This document shows, piece after piece, positions 25,886 to 34,908 of a stretch of DNA of 64,000 nucleotides. Under the pieces are notes generated by a model, which was not told the origin of the DNA, did no database searches, and saw only the letters and a list, made by a program, of their open reading frames with translations. The position numbers and the translations under genes were made by a program. Source of the stretch: Cyanophora paradoxa (taxonomy: Eukaryota > Glaucocystophyceae > Cyanophorales > Cyanophoraceae); contig QPMI01000709.1 of NCBI GenBank assembly GCA_004431415.1, positions 1 through 64,000 of the forward strand, written 5' to 3'. Each line of letters begins with the position of its first letter. Position 1 is the stretch's first letter.

Positions 25886-26208
25886 GACCCGGCTTGTGTA
25901 GGCTAGCACGCTATTCAATCGCAGCTTGACGTACCGCATTCTGGCGCTCGCATGGGGCGGTCAACGCCCCCTGCACCCGTCCCCTCGCACTCTCAGCCTC
26001 GCAGCTCGGAGCTCCCAATGGCTGCTCGCTGCGTGGGCATTCATCTTGGACAATTCCGCAGGCACTACAGACCAGAGAACATCAACATCACCAAAGCCGG
26101 CCCGTGCACCTGCAGGCTTCATGCTGAGGGGCCGCCGAGCTGCTGGGGAGCTCGAGGGAGGGCCGCGGGCCGGGGAGCCAGATCCAGAGCCCGCCGGGCC
26201 GAAGCGCG
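25886..26208. other. Intergenic, no gene recognised
   Basis: Short open frames only. Nothing matches a family. It leads into the degenerate duplicated block. Confidence 0.4.
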
Positions 26209-26770
26209 CCCGAGGCGAGGGCGAGGACGTCGGCGAGGGAGGGGCCCCCTGCATCTGCTCCCCCCGGGCCCGGGCCCGGCCCCGGGGTGCACGTGGGCCC
26301 GGGCCCCGGCGCGGGGCCGGGCGGGGCGGGGCCGGCGGGCGGGGCGGGCCGCGGGCGGGGCGGGGACGCACCGGCAGAGAGCGCTAGCGACTCGAATCGG
26401 CCGAGGGCGGCGATCGCGAGGGCTGCTGCCAGTCCGCCTTCGAGGTCCGCGGCCGCCTTCGCCCTGAGCGCTTATATAGTTAGCTTCCGCAGAGCGATGA
26501 CGGGAGGCGACGACATCGGCGAGGGAGGGGCCCCCTGCGCCCCGCGCGGTGGGCCGCGGGCGCGGGCGCGCGCGGGCCGCCGGGCCCAGGCCCTGAGGCG
26601 CGCGGGCGGCCCCGGGCGGGCCGGGCGGGGCGGGGCGGGGCGGGGCGGGGCCGCGCGCGGGGCGGGGCGGGGGGCGCACCGGCGGAGAGCGACCGTCGGA
26701 CTCGAATCGGCCGATCGCCCGAGGTCCGCCGGCGCCTTCGCCCTGAGCGCTTATATAATTAGCTGGGCGC
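26209..26770. repeat. Two degenerate copies of a gene fragment from 28370-28500
   Basis: GACGTCGGCGAGGGAGGGGC and CCCCTGC, then a GC-only stretch, then GCACCGGC.GAGAGCG...GACTCGAATCGGCCGA, occur at 26227-26410 and 26511-26715. Both copies correspond to 28381-28505, where the same sequence is an intron with flanking exon ends of the minus-strand membrane-protein gene (exons coding SLADVV and GRFESLS). Each copy ends in GCCTTCGCCCTGAGCG followed by CTTATATA. The fragments are therefore non-functional duplicates, possibly recruited as upstream sequence for the F-box gene. Confidence 0.65.
26752..26758 (+). promoter_or_regulatory. TATA box for F-box/beta-helix gene
   Basis: TATATAA about 85 bases upstream of the start codon at 26842, in the context CCCTGAGCGCTTATATAATTAGC. 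A second copy with the same flanks lies at 26473-26478, in the first duplicate. TATA-like sequence stands out in this GC-rich DNA. Confidence 0.5.
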
Positions 26771-26841
26771 AGAGCGCGGTCGCATGTACGCGCCAGCACC
26801 AGCTGCAGCAAGGCGCACTGTCTGAGCGCTAGCTGCTGATC

Positions 26842-28139
26842 ATGAGCAGGCAGAGGGGATACCGCACAATTGATCTGATGGGCTCCGTACTGGGTCGCGC
26901 GCCTGTCGAGGAAATAGGAGAGCCGGTGGCGCAGCTGAGCGAGCTGAACGATGACCTCTTGCAGGCCTTCTTCTCGCACTTGACCCCCCTAGACCGCCTC
27001 CGAGCATCGCAGGTGCGGCTGCTGCGGCCGGCGCCGCGAAGCTGCCGCTTTCTCACAATTTCACAGGTTTGCAGAGAGTGGCGACGTCTCGCAGCGCTCA
27101 AGCCGGTGCGCGCACCGTTGTGTTGGATCATACGCATCTGAATGGAGCCCTGCGCCTGCAGCGCCCTATCCTTGTCGGCACTCGCGGTGTACCGCGTATC
27201 AAGGACGCCATTAGCGCGGCGGAGCCGGGCCAAGTGATTCTCGTCTGCCCAGGCAGGTGCGTCTGCAGCTGGGCCGGGCCGGCGGCTGGGGCATAGCAGC
27301 GAGGCGGGCGCAGGTATGAGGAGTCCCTCCTCCTGGACAAGGAGGTGCACATCATCGGGACGCGGCGCGCGGCGCTGGTGTGTGCGACGGGGACTGCCCT
27401 CGCGTGCCGCGGCTCCGCTGCGCCCAGCGTGTGCGGCCTCACGATCCAGGGCGGCGCGAACGGCGCCGTTCTCATCTCCGGCGGGAGCCGCGCCCGCATC
27501 GAGAACTGCGACGGTTCGGTCCCGCCACGCGGCCGCACCGTGCTAGGCTAGGCTGACGCGCTCGGGCGCGGGGGCAGTGAGCTGCGGCGCCGGGGGCAGC
27601 GCGGCGGCGGTGTCGCGGGGGCCTGCGGAGCCGGCGCTGCGAAGCGGGAGGGGCACGGGCATCAGCGTGTGCGACCCGGGGACCGCCCCCGCCCTCCTCC
27701 GCAACCGCGTCCACTCCTGCGGCATGGTCCGACCCGCCCCGCCCGCCCGCCCGCCCGCCCGCTCGTTGGCCGACGCGCGCGGGGCGGCAGGCTGTGTTCT
27801 TCTACGACGAGGCGGCGGGGCTGGCGGAGGGGAACCTCGTCGAGGGCAACGACTGGTTCGCCTTCGAGGTCTCCTTCGGGGCGGACCCCACCGTGAGCGC
27901 AACCCGCCCGCCCCGCCGCCCCCGCCCCTCCCTGCCAGCCCCCTCCCAAGCGCGCGGCGGGGCGCGGGCGCGGGGCGCAGGTGAGGGGGAACAGGGTGCG
28001 GGGCCAGCGGTGGGGCGTGAGCGTGCCGGCGACGGGGCGGGGGCGGGTGACGGGGAACGTGCTCGAGGGCGTCGCCTCGCCCCTCGAGGTCGACCCCGCC
28101 GCCCGCTGCGCCGTCGATGGCAACGTCGTCCGGCCCTGA
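26842..28139 (+). CDS. F-box protein with right-handed beta-helix repeats
   Basis: ATG 26842 to TGA 28139, about six exons. The F-box reads LSELNDDLLQAFFSHLTPLDRLRASQ then, after a 54-base GT-AG intron, VCREWRRLAAL. Next comes IKDAISAAEPGQVILVCPGRYEESLLLDKEVHIIGT, the entry segment of the beta-helix found in FBXO11-type proteins and CASH/pectate-lyase folds. Turns follow with repeating GLTIQGGANGAVLISGGSRARIENC, LLRNRVHSCG, AVFFYDEAAGLAEGNLVEGN, GNRVRGQRWGVSV and GNVLEGVASPLEV. It would act as the substrate-recognition subunit of an SCF ubiquitin ligase, with the beta-helix as binding surface. Introns at about 27013-27066, 27255-27308, 27514-27579 and 27727-27790 keep phase. A related protein without a visible F-box is at 31495-32697. 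Confidence 0.8.
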
Positions 28140-28252
28140 GCCCGAGAGCCGGAGCTGCGGAGCCCCGCGACACTGTGCGGACTGAGCCAGACACCGGTAG
28201 GTAGCTTTAGCTTGGATCCGGTTCGTATTAGTATTGTTAATCATAATGGGTG

Positions 28253-29249
28253 TCATAGAAAAGTAATGCGCGCTAGCGCTGGGGCCGGCTCCGGCCTTGC
28301 GGGGTCCAGGGCAGGGGACGGGGCGGGGGCGGGGGCGGCGGGGTCGCCCGGCGGCTGCTCGGCGCGCTCGGCGAGGGCGACGACGTCGGCGAGGGAGGGG
28401 CCCCCTGCGCCCCGCGCGGTGGGCCCGGGCCCCGGCGCGGCGCGGGGCGGGCGGGGCGGCCGCGGGGGGCGCACGGGCGGAGAGCGACTCGAAGCGGCCG
28501 AGGGCGGCGCCGAGGGCGGCGAGGGCCTGCTGCCGCGCCGCCTCCGCCTCCTTCGCGCGGCCCCCGAAGAGCTTCCGGCGCTCCTCCGCCCGCAAGCCCT
28601 CACCTCCTGCAGGTCCCGCGCCGCCGCCGCCACGTCCGCCGCCGCCCCGCCCCGCTCCTGCAGCCGCCCCCCCGCCGCCCGCGCCGCCCGCTCCGCCTCC
28701 GCCACCGCCGCCGCGCTCCTGCTCCGCGGGGCCCAGCCGCCACTCCAGCAGCTCCGCGATCCTCTGAGCCGCCATCAGCGGCCGGCGCGGCGCGGCCCGG
28801 CGGGGCGCGCGCGCCTCGCGGTCGACGCGGTCTCGCAGGCGGCGGAGCTGGTCGCGCAGCGCCGGGGCGATGAAGCAGAGCGCCGGGATGCAGATGAAGA
28901 CGTACACGGCGAACTGGCCTACGCCGATCCCGCCGGCGCCGCCGACGTCCGGGCCGATGTCGATGTCCGGCCCGAAGCTGTTTCCGATGCGCACACCGGA
29001 CACGCCGCTGTCGCCATTGAGCTGTCCGACTGCGCCACTGTCGCTGTGGCCACTGCCGATGAAGTAGCGGAGGAGGGCGCGCAGAATGAGGAAGACGGCG
29101 AGGATAAAGACGACGTAGATGATGAACGTCGCGAAAAGCAACGCAAGCAGCACTTGTGCCAAGCCGTCGAAAAAAGCCGCCACCGGGTCGAAAAAAGCCG
29201 CAACCGGGTCATCTCTGCGTTCCGGTTGACGCGTTGGAGCGTTCCCCAT
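28253..29249 (-). CDS. Two-pass membrane protein with N-myristoylation-like start
   Basis: ATG 29249. The protein starts MGNAPTRQ, a possible N-myristoylation signal, then a tandem DPVAAFFDPVAAFF repeat. A long hydrophobic segment (VLLALLFATFIIYVVFILAVFLILRALL) and a second (FAVYVFICIPALCFIAPAL) flank a Gly/Asp/Ser-rich loop (GPDIDIGPDVGG). The C-terminal part is an Ala/Arg/Glu-rich coiled region (ERRKLFGGRAKEAEAARQQALAALGAALGRFESL) and, after an intron at about 28390-28478, SLADVVALAERAEQPP, ending ...ALARITFL. The joint near 28700 is uncertain: either an intron or a frame change separates LLEWRLGPAEQE from VAEAERAARAAGG. No family recognised. Fragments of this gene are duplicated at 26209-26770. 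Confidence 0.55.
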
Positions 29250-29538
29250 CAGATGCGCTTCTTGTAAAAGTAATGGAGTCCAGTGGCTCGATGGCTAGGC
29301 GGCCGGGGCGCCGAGAGTCAGGTGGGTTCGGCTGCAGTGCGCCACCGCCAGGCCCTGACACGCGGCAGCCGAGCCGGATGAGTCTGAAGCGGTGCACGAC
29401 CGAGTACTAGTGGCACACGCTGGACAGAATTCGAACACGCTAGCGCTGGACAGATCCTCGCTGCCTAGGGCGGTACTACGGTACCCCCGGGCCGCAACCG
29501 AAACGGCGCTGTAGCCCACTGCACGAGCAAGGACCACC

Positions 29539-30132
29539 ATGGATCGTACTTGTTTCACGGCGCTGGTGGTGCCTGGCCGCATCGGATCGGCGCAGCTCGC
29601 CTCGGCCGACCGCGTCGCCGTCGCCCCGCTCAAGGCCTCCCGCCGGGCGGAGCGGGCCGGTGCGAAGGGCTCGTTCTTCGTCGCGGCGGCGCAGGAGGAG
29701 GCGCAGGCGTCGACGTCCAGCGCGTCTCCGGCGGCGTCGCGGCGGCAGTTCCTCGCGGCGGCCGCGGCGGCGCTCGCGGCTGCGGGCCTCCCGGTCCAGC
29801 CGGCGAGCGCTTCCGTCACGCTCGGTATGTCGCTTCTTTGGAAGCTTAGCTGGCACCTCGGCCCGTGTGCGATCCTGCGGAGCATATGAACTGCGGATCC
29901 TGCGGATGCTTCCGAAGTTTGTAGCACTGACACGGGGCTCTCTCCTGTTCTCCTGCGCAGACCCAACACAGCGCGCGGCCGTTGATAGCGTGAGCCTGCG
30001 AGAATCCCTGCGAGGGCCTTCCCGCGTGCCGACGCGTGCTCTGACGTCCTTCATCCTCAGTTCGTCCTTCCGGCGAACTGGATCCCCGTCCCCGGTTCCA
30101 TCGCCTCTTTCGAGCAGGTTGCGCTCCGGTAG
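29539..30132 (+). CDS. Second PsbP-like lumenal precursor, possibly truncated
   Basis: ATG 29539 with MDRTCFTALVVPGRIG, then about 76 codons almost identical to the presequence exon of the PsbP-like gene (including ASRRQFLAAAAAALAAAG and PVQPASA). The exon can end at ...SVTL|GTATGTCG in phase 1. A GT-AG intron to about 29960 leads to DPTQRAAVDS. Another GT-AG intron (about 29991-30058) leads to FVLPANWIPVPGSIASFEQVALR, which resembles the 'F..P..W.pV' opening of PsbP domains, then TAG at 30130-30132. A further splice at CTCCG|GTAGCTG could extend it to about 30312. The mature part is far shorter than a PsbP domain, so this is either a new small lumen protein or a decaying duplicate. Confidence 0.45.
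29588..29816 (+). repeat. Presequence exon segment duplicated (copy 2)
   Basis: A near-identical counterpart of 24872-25100 in opposite orientation, 4.5 kb away. Sequences on both sides of the match differ from copy 1. Confidence 0.9.
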
Positions 30133-31494
30133 CTGTCGACCCAGGCCCGCTTTTTTTGCCCACTCGTAGTCTCTGGCATGCCGGCGCCGCATCGCCACAG
30201 GCTCATGGTGACAGCTAAACCGTTCGAGCACTGCCGCTCGGCGCATCTCCCAGCGCCAGCTGCGGAGACACGCACCCACTTCTGCTCGCTCTTTGAAATA
30301 AGCTGTATGTAGTGTAAATTAATCTACAGTGTGTGAATTCCCCATGCAGTATTCTGCCCGCGGCCGGCCAGGTTGAACTCCGATCCTGGCCTAGGGTCCG
30401 GCCGCTGGGCCCTTGCAATTGCCGCGGGTGCGGCAGGCGGCGGAGCGGGGAGTGGGGGGGGCCAGCTGCAGGTTGGACATGGATCCTGGCCAGTGGAGGG
30501 GGGGTCGATCCTTGGACGTCGAGGCGGTGGGGGCGGGGCCCGGGGGGTTGGGGGGATCCGGAGGAGAATGGGGGGGCCCGGCGCGGGGGGCGCCACCGTG
30601 CACGTGCACGTGGCATCATGGCATCGCGCGCGGCACCGTCACGGGGTCACCGGGTCTCAGATATCGATCCATAGAGTCTAGATCATCAGATCTAGACCGT
30701 CGGACTCGGAGATATCGATCTCAACTTGCAAATCATTTGAATGCATCAAAGGCACTGCGGCATATGCAGCTGCCAGGGGGCGAAAGTGATCATGATCCGA
30801 TGACTCACAGTGATCATCATCAGAGCCATGCATATGGTCACCGTCGACGTCACTGAGTCAGGGCGTGGCACGGTCTGCCAGGCGCCGGCTGGCTTCGAAT
30901 TCATGATTCAGCCTTTAATTCGAAGCTTTCATGATCAGCTTCAATTTAAAGGCTTCAAGCCCGCCGGGCTCGGGGCCGGCGCAGTTTAGATCTAGCCTAG
31001 TAGCCCGGCCGGGGGCGGGCCGCGCGGCCCGGGCCGTGATCATGACTCAGTGACTCAGTGAGCTAGGGGTGGCGTGCCATTTTCGATTCATCCTCAGGCC
31101 GGGGGAACCAGAGCCTCAGCCTGGTACTGCGGCACTGCGGCAGCGGCCTCAAAGAGCCGAAGTTTCAAGTTTGGTCCAGATCATCGGATTCATCGGCCTA
31201 GCCAGTCCGACGGTCGACGTCGGGGCCCGGGGCGCCGGCCCAGCTGCAGTACCCAGTTTGCAAAGCCCTTGAAGGCCCAAGGGCGGCGGGCCTCCGGCTC
31301 AGCCTGGCAGCGGCTTTTCAAAGACTTGACGAATCAGTCATTCATGATCATTGAATTTTTGATCAATCACTGATGATGAACTGACACAATGACTTAAAAT
31401 TCGAACTCGGACTCCATGCTGAGATCTAGATCTAGATCTAGATCTAGAGTCTAGATATCGATCTCGCTTCAACGATTTTCAATTCTGCGCGTAT
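30133..31494. other. Gene-free stretch rich in palindromes
   Basis: I find no gene apart from a possible 3' extension of the preceding gene. It holds many short palindromes (TGATCA, TCATGA, TCTAGA, GTCGAC). TGACTCA/TGAGTCA motifs lie near 30799, 30855, 31033 and 31041. There is a GATCTA microsatellite at about 31421-31447 and a hairpin at 30910-30954. GATCATGACTCAGTGA.. recurs near 44146. Confidence 0.5.
30910..30954. repeat. Imperfect inverted repeat, 18-bp arms
   Basis: AGCCTTTAATTCGAAGCT (30910-30927) faces AGCTTCAATTTAAAGGCT (30937-30954) across a 9-base loop containing ATGATC, with about three mismatches. Confidence 0.65.
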
Positions 31495-32697
31495 TTACTG
31501 AATGTAAGGAATCCGTTCCCAGCATTCGAAGGCGAAGGCTTCAAGGGCGAGGCTTAGGGCCGCGTGAGGGGAGGCGAGGGGCCTCGCGGGGGTCCTCGCC
31601 GAGTCGGGCCGCTTGCCGCGGACCTCGACGGGCCGGGCGACGGCCTCGAAGGAGTCCTCGGCGAGGGCACCGAGGGCCCGGGCCCCCGGAAGGAGGCGCA
31701 CGCCGACCTCGGGGCCCCGCAGACGGTTGCCCCGCATCTCGAGCCCTGCCGCAGTGCCGGCGGGCACGAGGCCGGGCCCCCAGCAGCCGCCGACCCCCCG
31801 GCCCCAGGCCCGCCGCGCCCTCGACGAAGAGGAGGCCGCAGAGGCGGCATTCCGCGACCTCGTTCGAATTCCCGAGCAGCAGCGGCGCCGTCCCCACGCC
31901 CCGCACCTCCACTGGACCCCCACGTCCGCCCCCCTCACTGCCCGCCGCTCGGGTAGACGGGATCAAGGTGGACGGGTAGGGCGCGGGGCGCGCACGGCGG
32001 CAGCAGGCCGGGACTCGGGAGAGGAGGGCGCGGCCGCCGCCGTAGACGAGGACGCAGCGGGCGCCGGCGCCCTCCTCGAGGGCCTCGCTCCGCACCGCGA
32101 GACCGTGCACCGCGGGCCGTCAGTCGCCCGGATCCCCGCAGCGCGACCGCCGCCGCGCCCTCCCCGACGAGCTTGAGCACCGCCCCGGGCGCCGGCCCCG
32201 CCACGATGTGCACCTCCTCCTCGACGAGGACGTCGTGCTCCCATCTGCCCGGGCGGGTCGATCGACAAGAATACCGGAGGCACGAAGGAATTGATCGAGC
32301 ACCAATGCGCGCGCAAGACGGGTTGGGCCGTCGGGGCAGGTCCCCGTTGCCTTGTCGGATGTTGGCGTCAGAGAGCGGCACGTCAGGCCGGCGGTCGTGC
32401 TACGGCGTCGGCGCCGGCGGGCTCACCGGCCAGGCGTGGAGCCGGATCACATCGCCCTTGCGCGCGCGCGCGCGGGGCCAGGGCCGCCCCCAGGCCCAAG
32501 CCGCCCCGAGGCTCCACCTCGATTGTCCCTTTGCTGTAGGCGATTGCAGGCAAAACTCGCACGCAGAATGCCAGGCACGCCGGCAGCTCCACCGCCGCCA
32601 GAAGCGCGCGCTTGAATTGCTCCACCGTTGCCGCGCAGTCGCTCAGAGAAGGGGGCTGTTCACGGTTTTCGCCAGTTGCTCCCGACGCCATTGCCAT
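31495..32697 (-). CDS. Right-handed beta-helix protein related to the F-box gene
   Basis: ATG 32697 (MAMASGATGENREQPP) to TAA 31495. The first exon gives SDCAATVEQFKRALLAA. After an intron comes GDVIRLHAWP, then another exon with EHDVLVEEEVHIVAGPAPGAVLKLVGEGAAAVALRGSGRLTARGLAVRS. Later exons read VEVRGVGTAPLLLGNSNEVAECRLCGLLFVEGAAG and GLEMRGNRLRGPEVGVRLLPGARALGALAEDSF. 'GDVI....P...E..L...VHI.G' corresponds to 'GQVILVCPGRYEESLLLDKEVHIIG' in the F-box/beta-helix protein at 26842-28139, so both share the fold. I see no F-box here. A substrate-binding or carbohydrate-active role is possible. No catalytic residues are apparent. Confidence 0.6.
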
Positions 32698-32810
32698 TGC
32701 CTGCCATTGCTCTAGATCTTGAGCGCCGCTGAGCCGGCACCTGAGCTGAACGTCGTGCCGTGCGAAGGAAGCGCTGCGTATCCCCCTAACCCTGAGCCAG
32801 GTCGGAGGAC

Positions 32811-34604
32811 ATGTCGGGCTGGGACTCGCTTCTGGGGCGTCCTCAGGCGACGTCGACGGGAACGCCTGTTGCAGCCTCCGGGAGGCGACCGAAGACCCCC
32901 GACCCCAACAAGACCCCGCCGGCATCCCTGAACAACGCGGCGAAGACGCCGCTGTCTGCGACATCCACGACGAGTACGGGCTCACGCTATGGATCTATCC
33001 GAACCGCCGGACATGGCCTTCACGGACAGCTCAAGGTCCGCAGTCACACCGCGCCGAGTTGCACAGCGGTTGACGCTGGCGGGCGAACAGTGCTTGATCT
33101 TTGAAGCGAAAGACCTCGACCCGAAGTGCCGCAGTGCGTGAGCCGCGCCTGTGACCAGCCCGCTGCCTAGAGCAAACTCCGGAAGTTGTCGCGGCTGGTC
33201 CAGCTGCCGGCACCGGCGGCGCGCGCGCCGAGGCGCGCTTAACTAACCGAGAGCATCGCACGCCAGGCGCGGTCGTGAGCGTCGAGCTCGGCAGCTTGGA
33301 GGCCTCAACGCCGCCGGTGCGAAGGGTTCCGAGCTGACCTGTGTTCGCCAAGCCCACTGGCCCCGTGCAGGCCGACGTCATCGATGGCACATGCACTTGG
33401 GACCAGGAACACATTTTCATAGTCGACCAGCGCACGGAATCGCTCATCATCGTGACGGTTGGCGCCCTTGCGTGCTCCCGGGTCCCCCGAGGGCGGGTGC
33501 TGACGCAAGCGTGCCGCGAAGGTGGCGGATGAAGAGACGGGCCAGCCCCTCGGTGCACGCTCTCGCGCCTTCCCGCCCGCCTCGCCCGCCTTGGCTGATC
33601 GCCCTCGCCTCCCGCAGGCCACGCGAAGCTGGGTGCGGGTGCAGGGGCGGGGGCGGGGGCGAAGGCGGGGCGGGGGCGGGGCCCTGACGGGGCGCGGGGG
33701 CCAGGGTTCGCGAAGATGGCGAAGCGCGACGTGAAGGACTGCGTCTCGGCGGAGGTGGACGCCTGGCTGCCCCTCGCCCTGACCGAGACCAAGCTCACCG
33801 GCAGCATCCACATGTCCTTCTGCTTTACCCACTTCCGTGCCCCCCGCCCCGCCCTGCCGCTGGCCCCCCGGACCCGCCGCTGACGCGCGCCCCCGCAGTG
33901 GACTCGAACATGAAGGACCCGGACGCGGGGTCGGCTCCCTCGGGCCCCGCCGCCCCGCAGGCCCCGCGCGCCGCGAAGAGCGGGCCCTACATGGGCCCCT
34001 ACGAGATCTACTCCTGTGCGCGCCCTCCTTTGCCCGCAGCCGCGGTCCGTGCCGGCTGACGGCGGGGCGGGGCGGCAGCGGGGATCGAAACGATGGAGGT
34101 GCTGTCGGACCCGCGGACGCCGGCGGTGCGGCCGCGCTCCAACTCCTTCCGGCGCACCAACACGCACACGATCGAGCGGGACGAGGCGGCCGCCCCCGCC
34201 GCCCCTACTCGCATCCAGCGCGCGGTCCCCGAGGAGGCCGAGCTGCCGCCCTTCCCCGCCATCTCCCCGGGCAACGGCTACCGCCGCGGCTCCGCCTCCA
34301 GCGGCTCCGCCGGCGGCTCCACCCGCGCCATCACGCGCGCCGCGCCCACCCCCCCGGCCCCGGCCCCGGCTCCGCCGCCTCCCTCCGGCGGCCTTTTCTC
34401 GTGCTGCCTCCCCTGGTCCGCCCCGCACGCGCGCGCGCGCGCGCCCCGCTCTGCGCCGCCGTCTCTCACGCGGCGCCGCGCAGGCTCGCGCCCAAGCCGC
34501 CCAAGGCGTCCTCCCAGCACCCCCGCGAGTTCCGCAGCCCCTCCAAGGACGACCGCCGCCGCCCCTCGGTCGACGGCATGGGGAGCCGACGCCTGAGCAC
34601 CTAG
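32811..34604 (+). CDS. C2-domain protein with Ser/Pro-rich tail
   Basis: ATG 32811 opens a Ser/Thr/Pro-rich leader (GWDSLLGRPQATSTGTPVA...). A C2-like domain is spread over several exons: LTLAGEQCLIFEAKDLDPKC, then VFAKPTGPVQADVIDGTCTWDQEHIFIVDQRTESLIIVTV (near 33340-33460), then KMAKRDVKDCVSAEVDAWLPLALTETKLTGSIHMSFCFTHF. This is the strand order of a C2 domain, including the 'W.q.h.F.V.....L.I.V' and 'G.I.....F' ends, though the usual Ca-binding Asp pairs are not obvious. It may therefore bind lipid or protein without calcium. Downstream are SGPYMGPYEIY and a long low-complexity tail with GLFSCCLPWS, a possible palmitoylation site, ending MGSRRLST. An intron of only 31 bases is needed at 33036-33066 to hold the frame. 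Confidence 0.6.
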
Positions 34605-34908
34605 CGCCGTCCAAGATCAGCCTCGGTTATTCTAGGAAGTCAGTCGGTGGCGAATAGTTCAAAACGTATTTATATTCGTGCTCGCTAAATACGAGGTGTT
34701 AGCCTGCCGCAGCCGTGTAGTGGTATAGTGCTCTTGGCACTACGTTTTCGCTATTGCACGCGAGCACTGAAGCAGCTCTTCCGACGCGGACCGCCCGCGG
34801 CCAGCGCGTTGGCGTGCGTTGCACGTGGACCAACGTGGATGAGAACGCGGACTAATTCACTGAACCAGAGGGGGAGAGAACAAAAGGGGGGCGGGCCCCG
34901 GGGCCCCG
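34605..34908. other. Intergenic between convergent genes
   Basis: No gene found. It contains CGTATTTATATTCG near 34670 and a D-arm-like TAGTGGTATAGTG near 34718 that does not develop into a tRNA. Confidence 0.5.

Noticed and set aside
34715-34790. Possible tRNA (TAGTGGTATAGTG resembles a D arm)
   Set aside because: No matching acceptor stem, anticodon loop or GTTCRA box follows.
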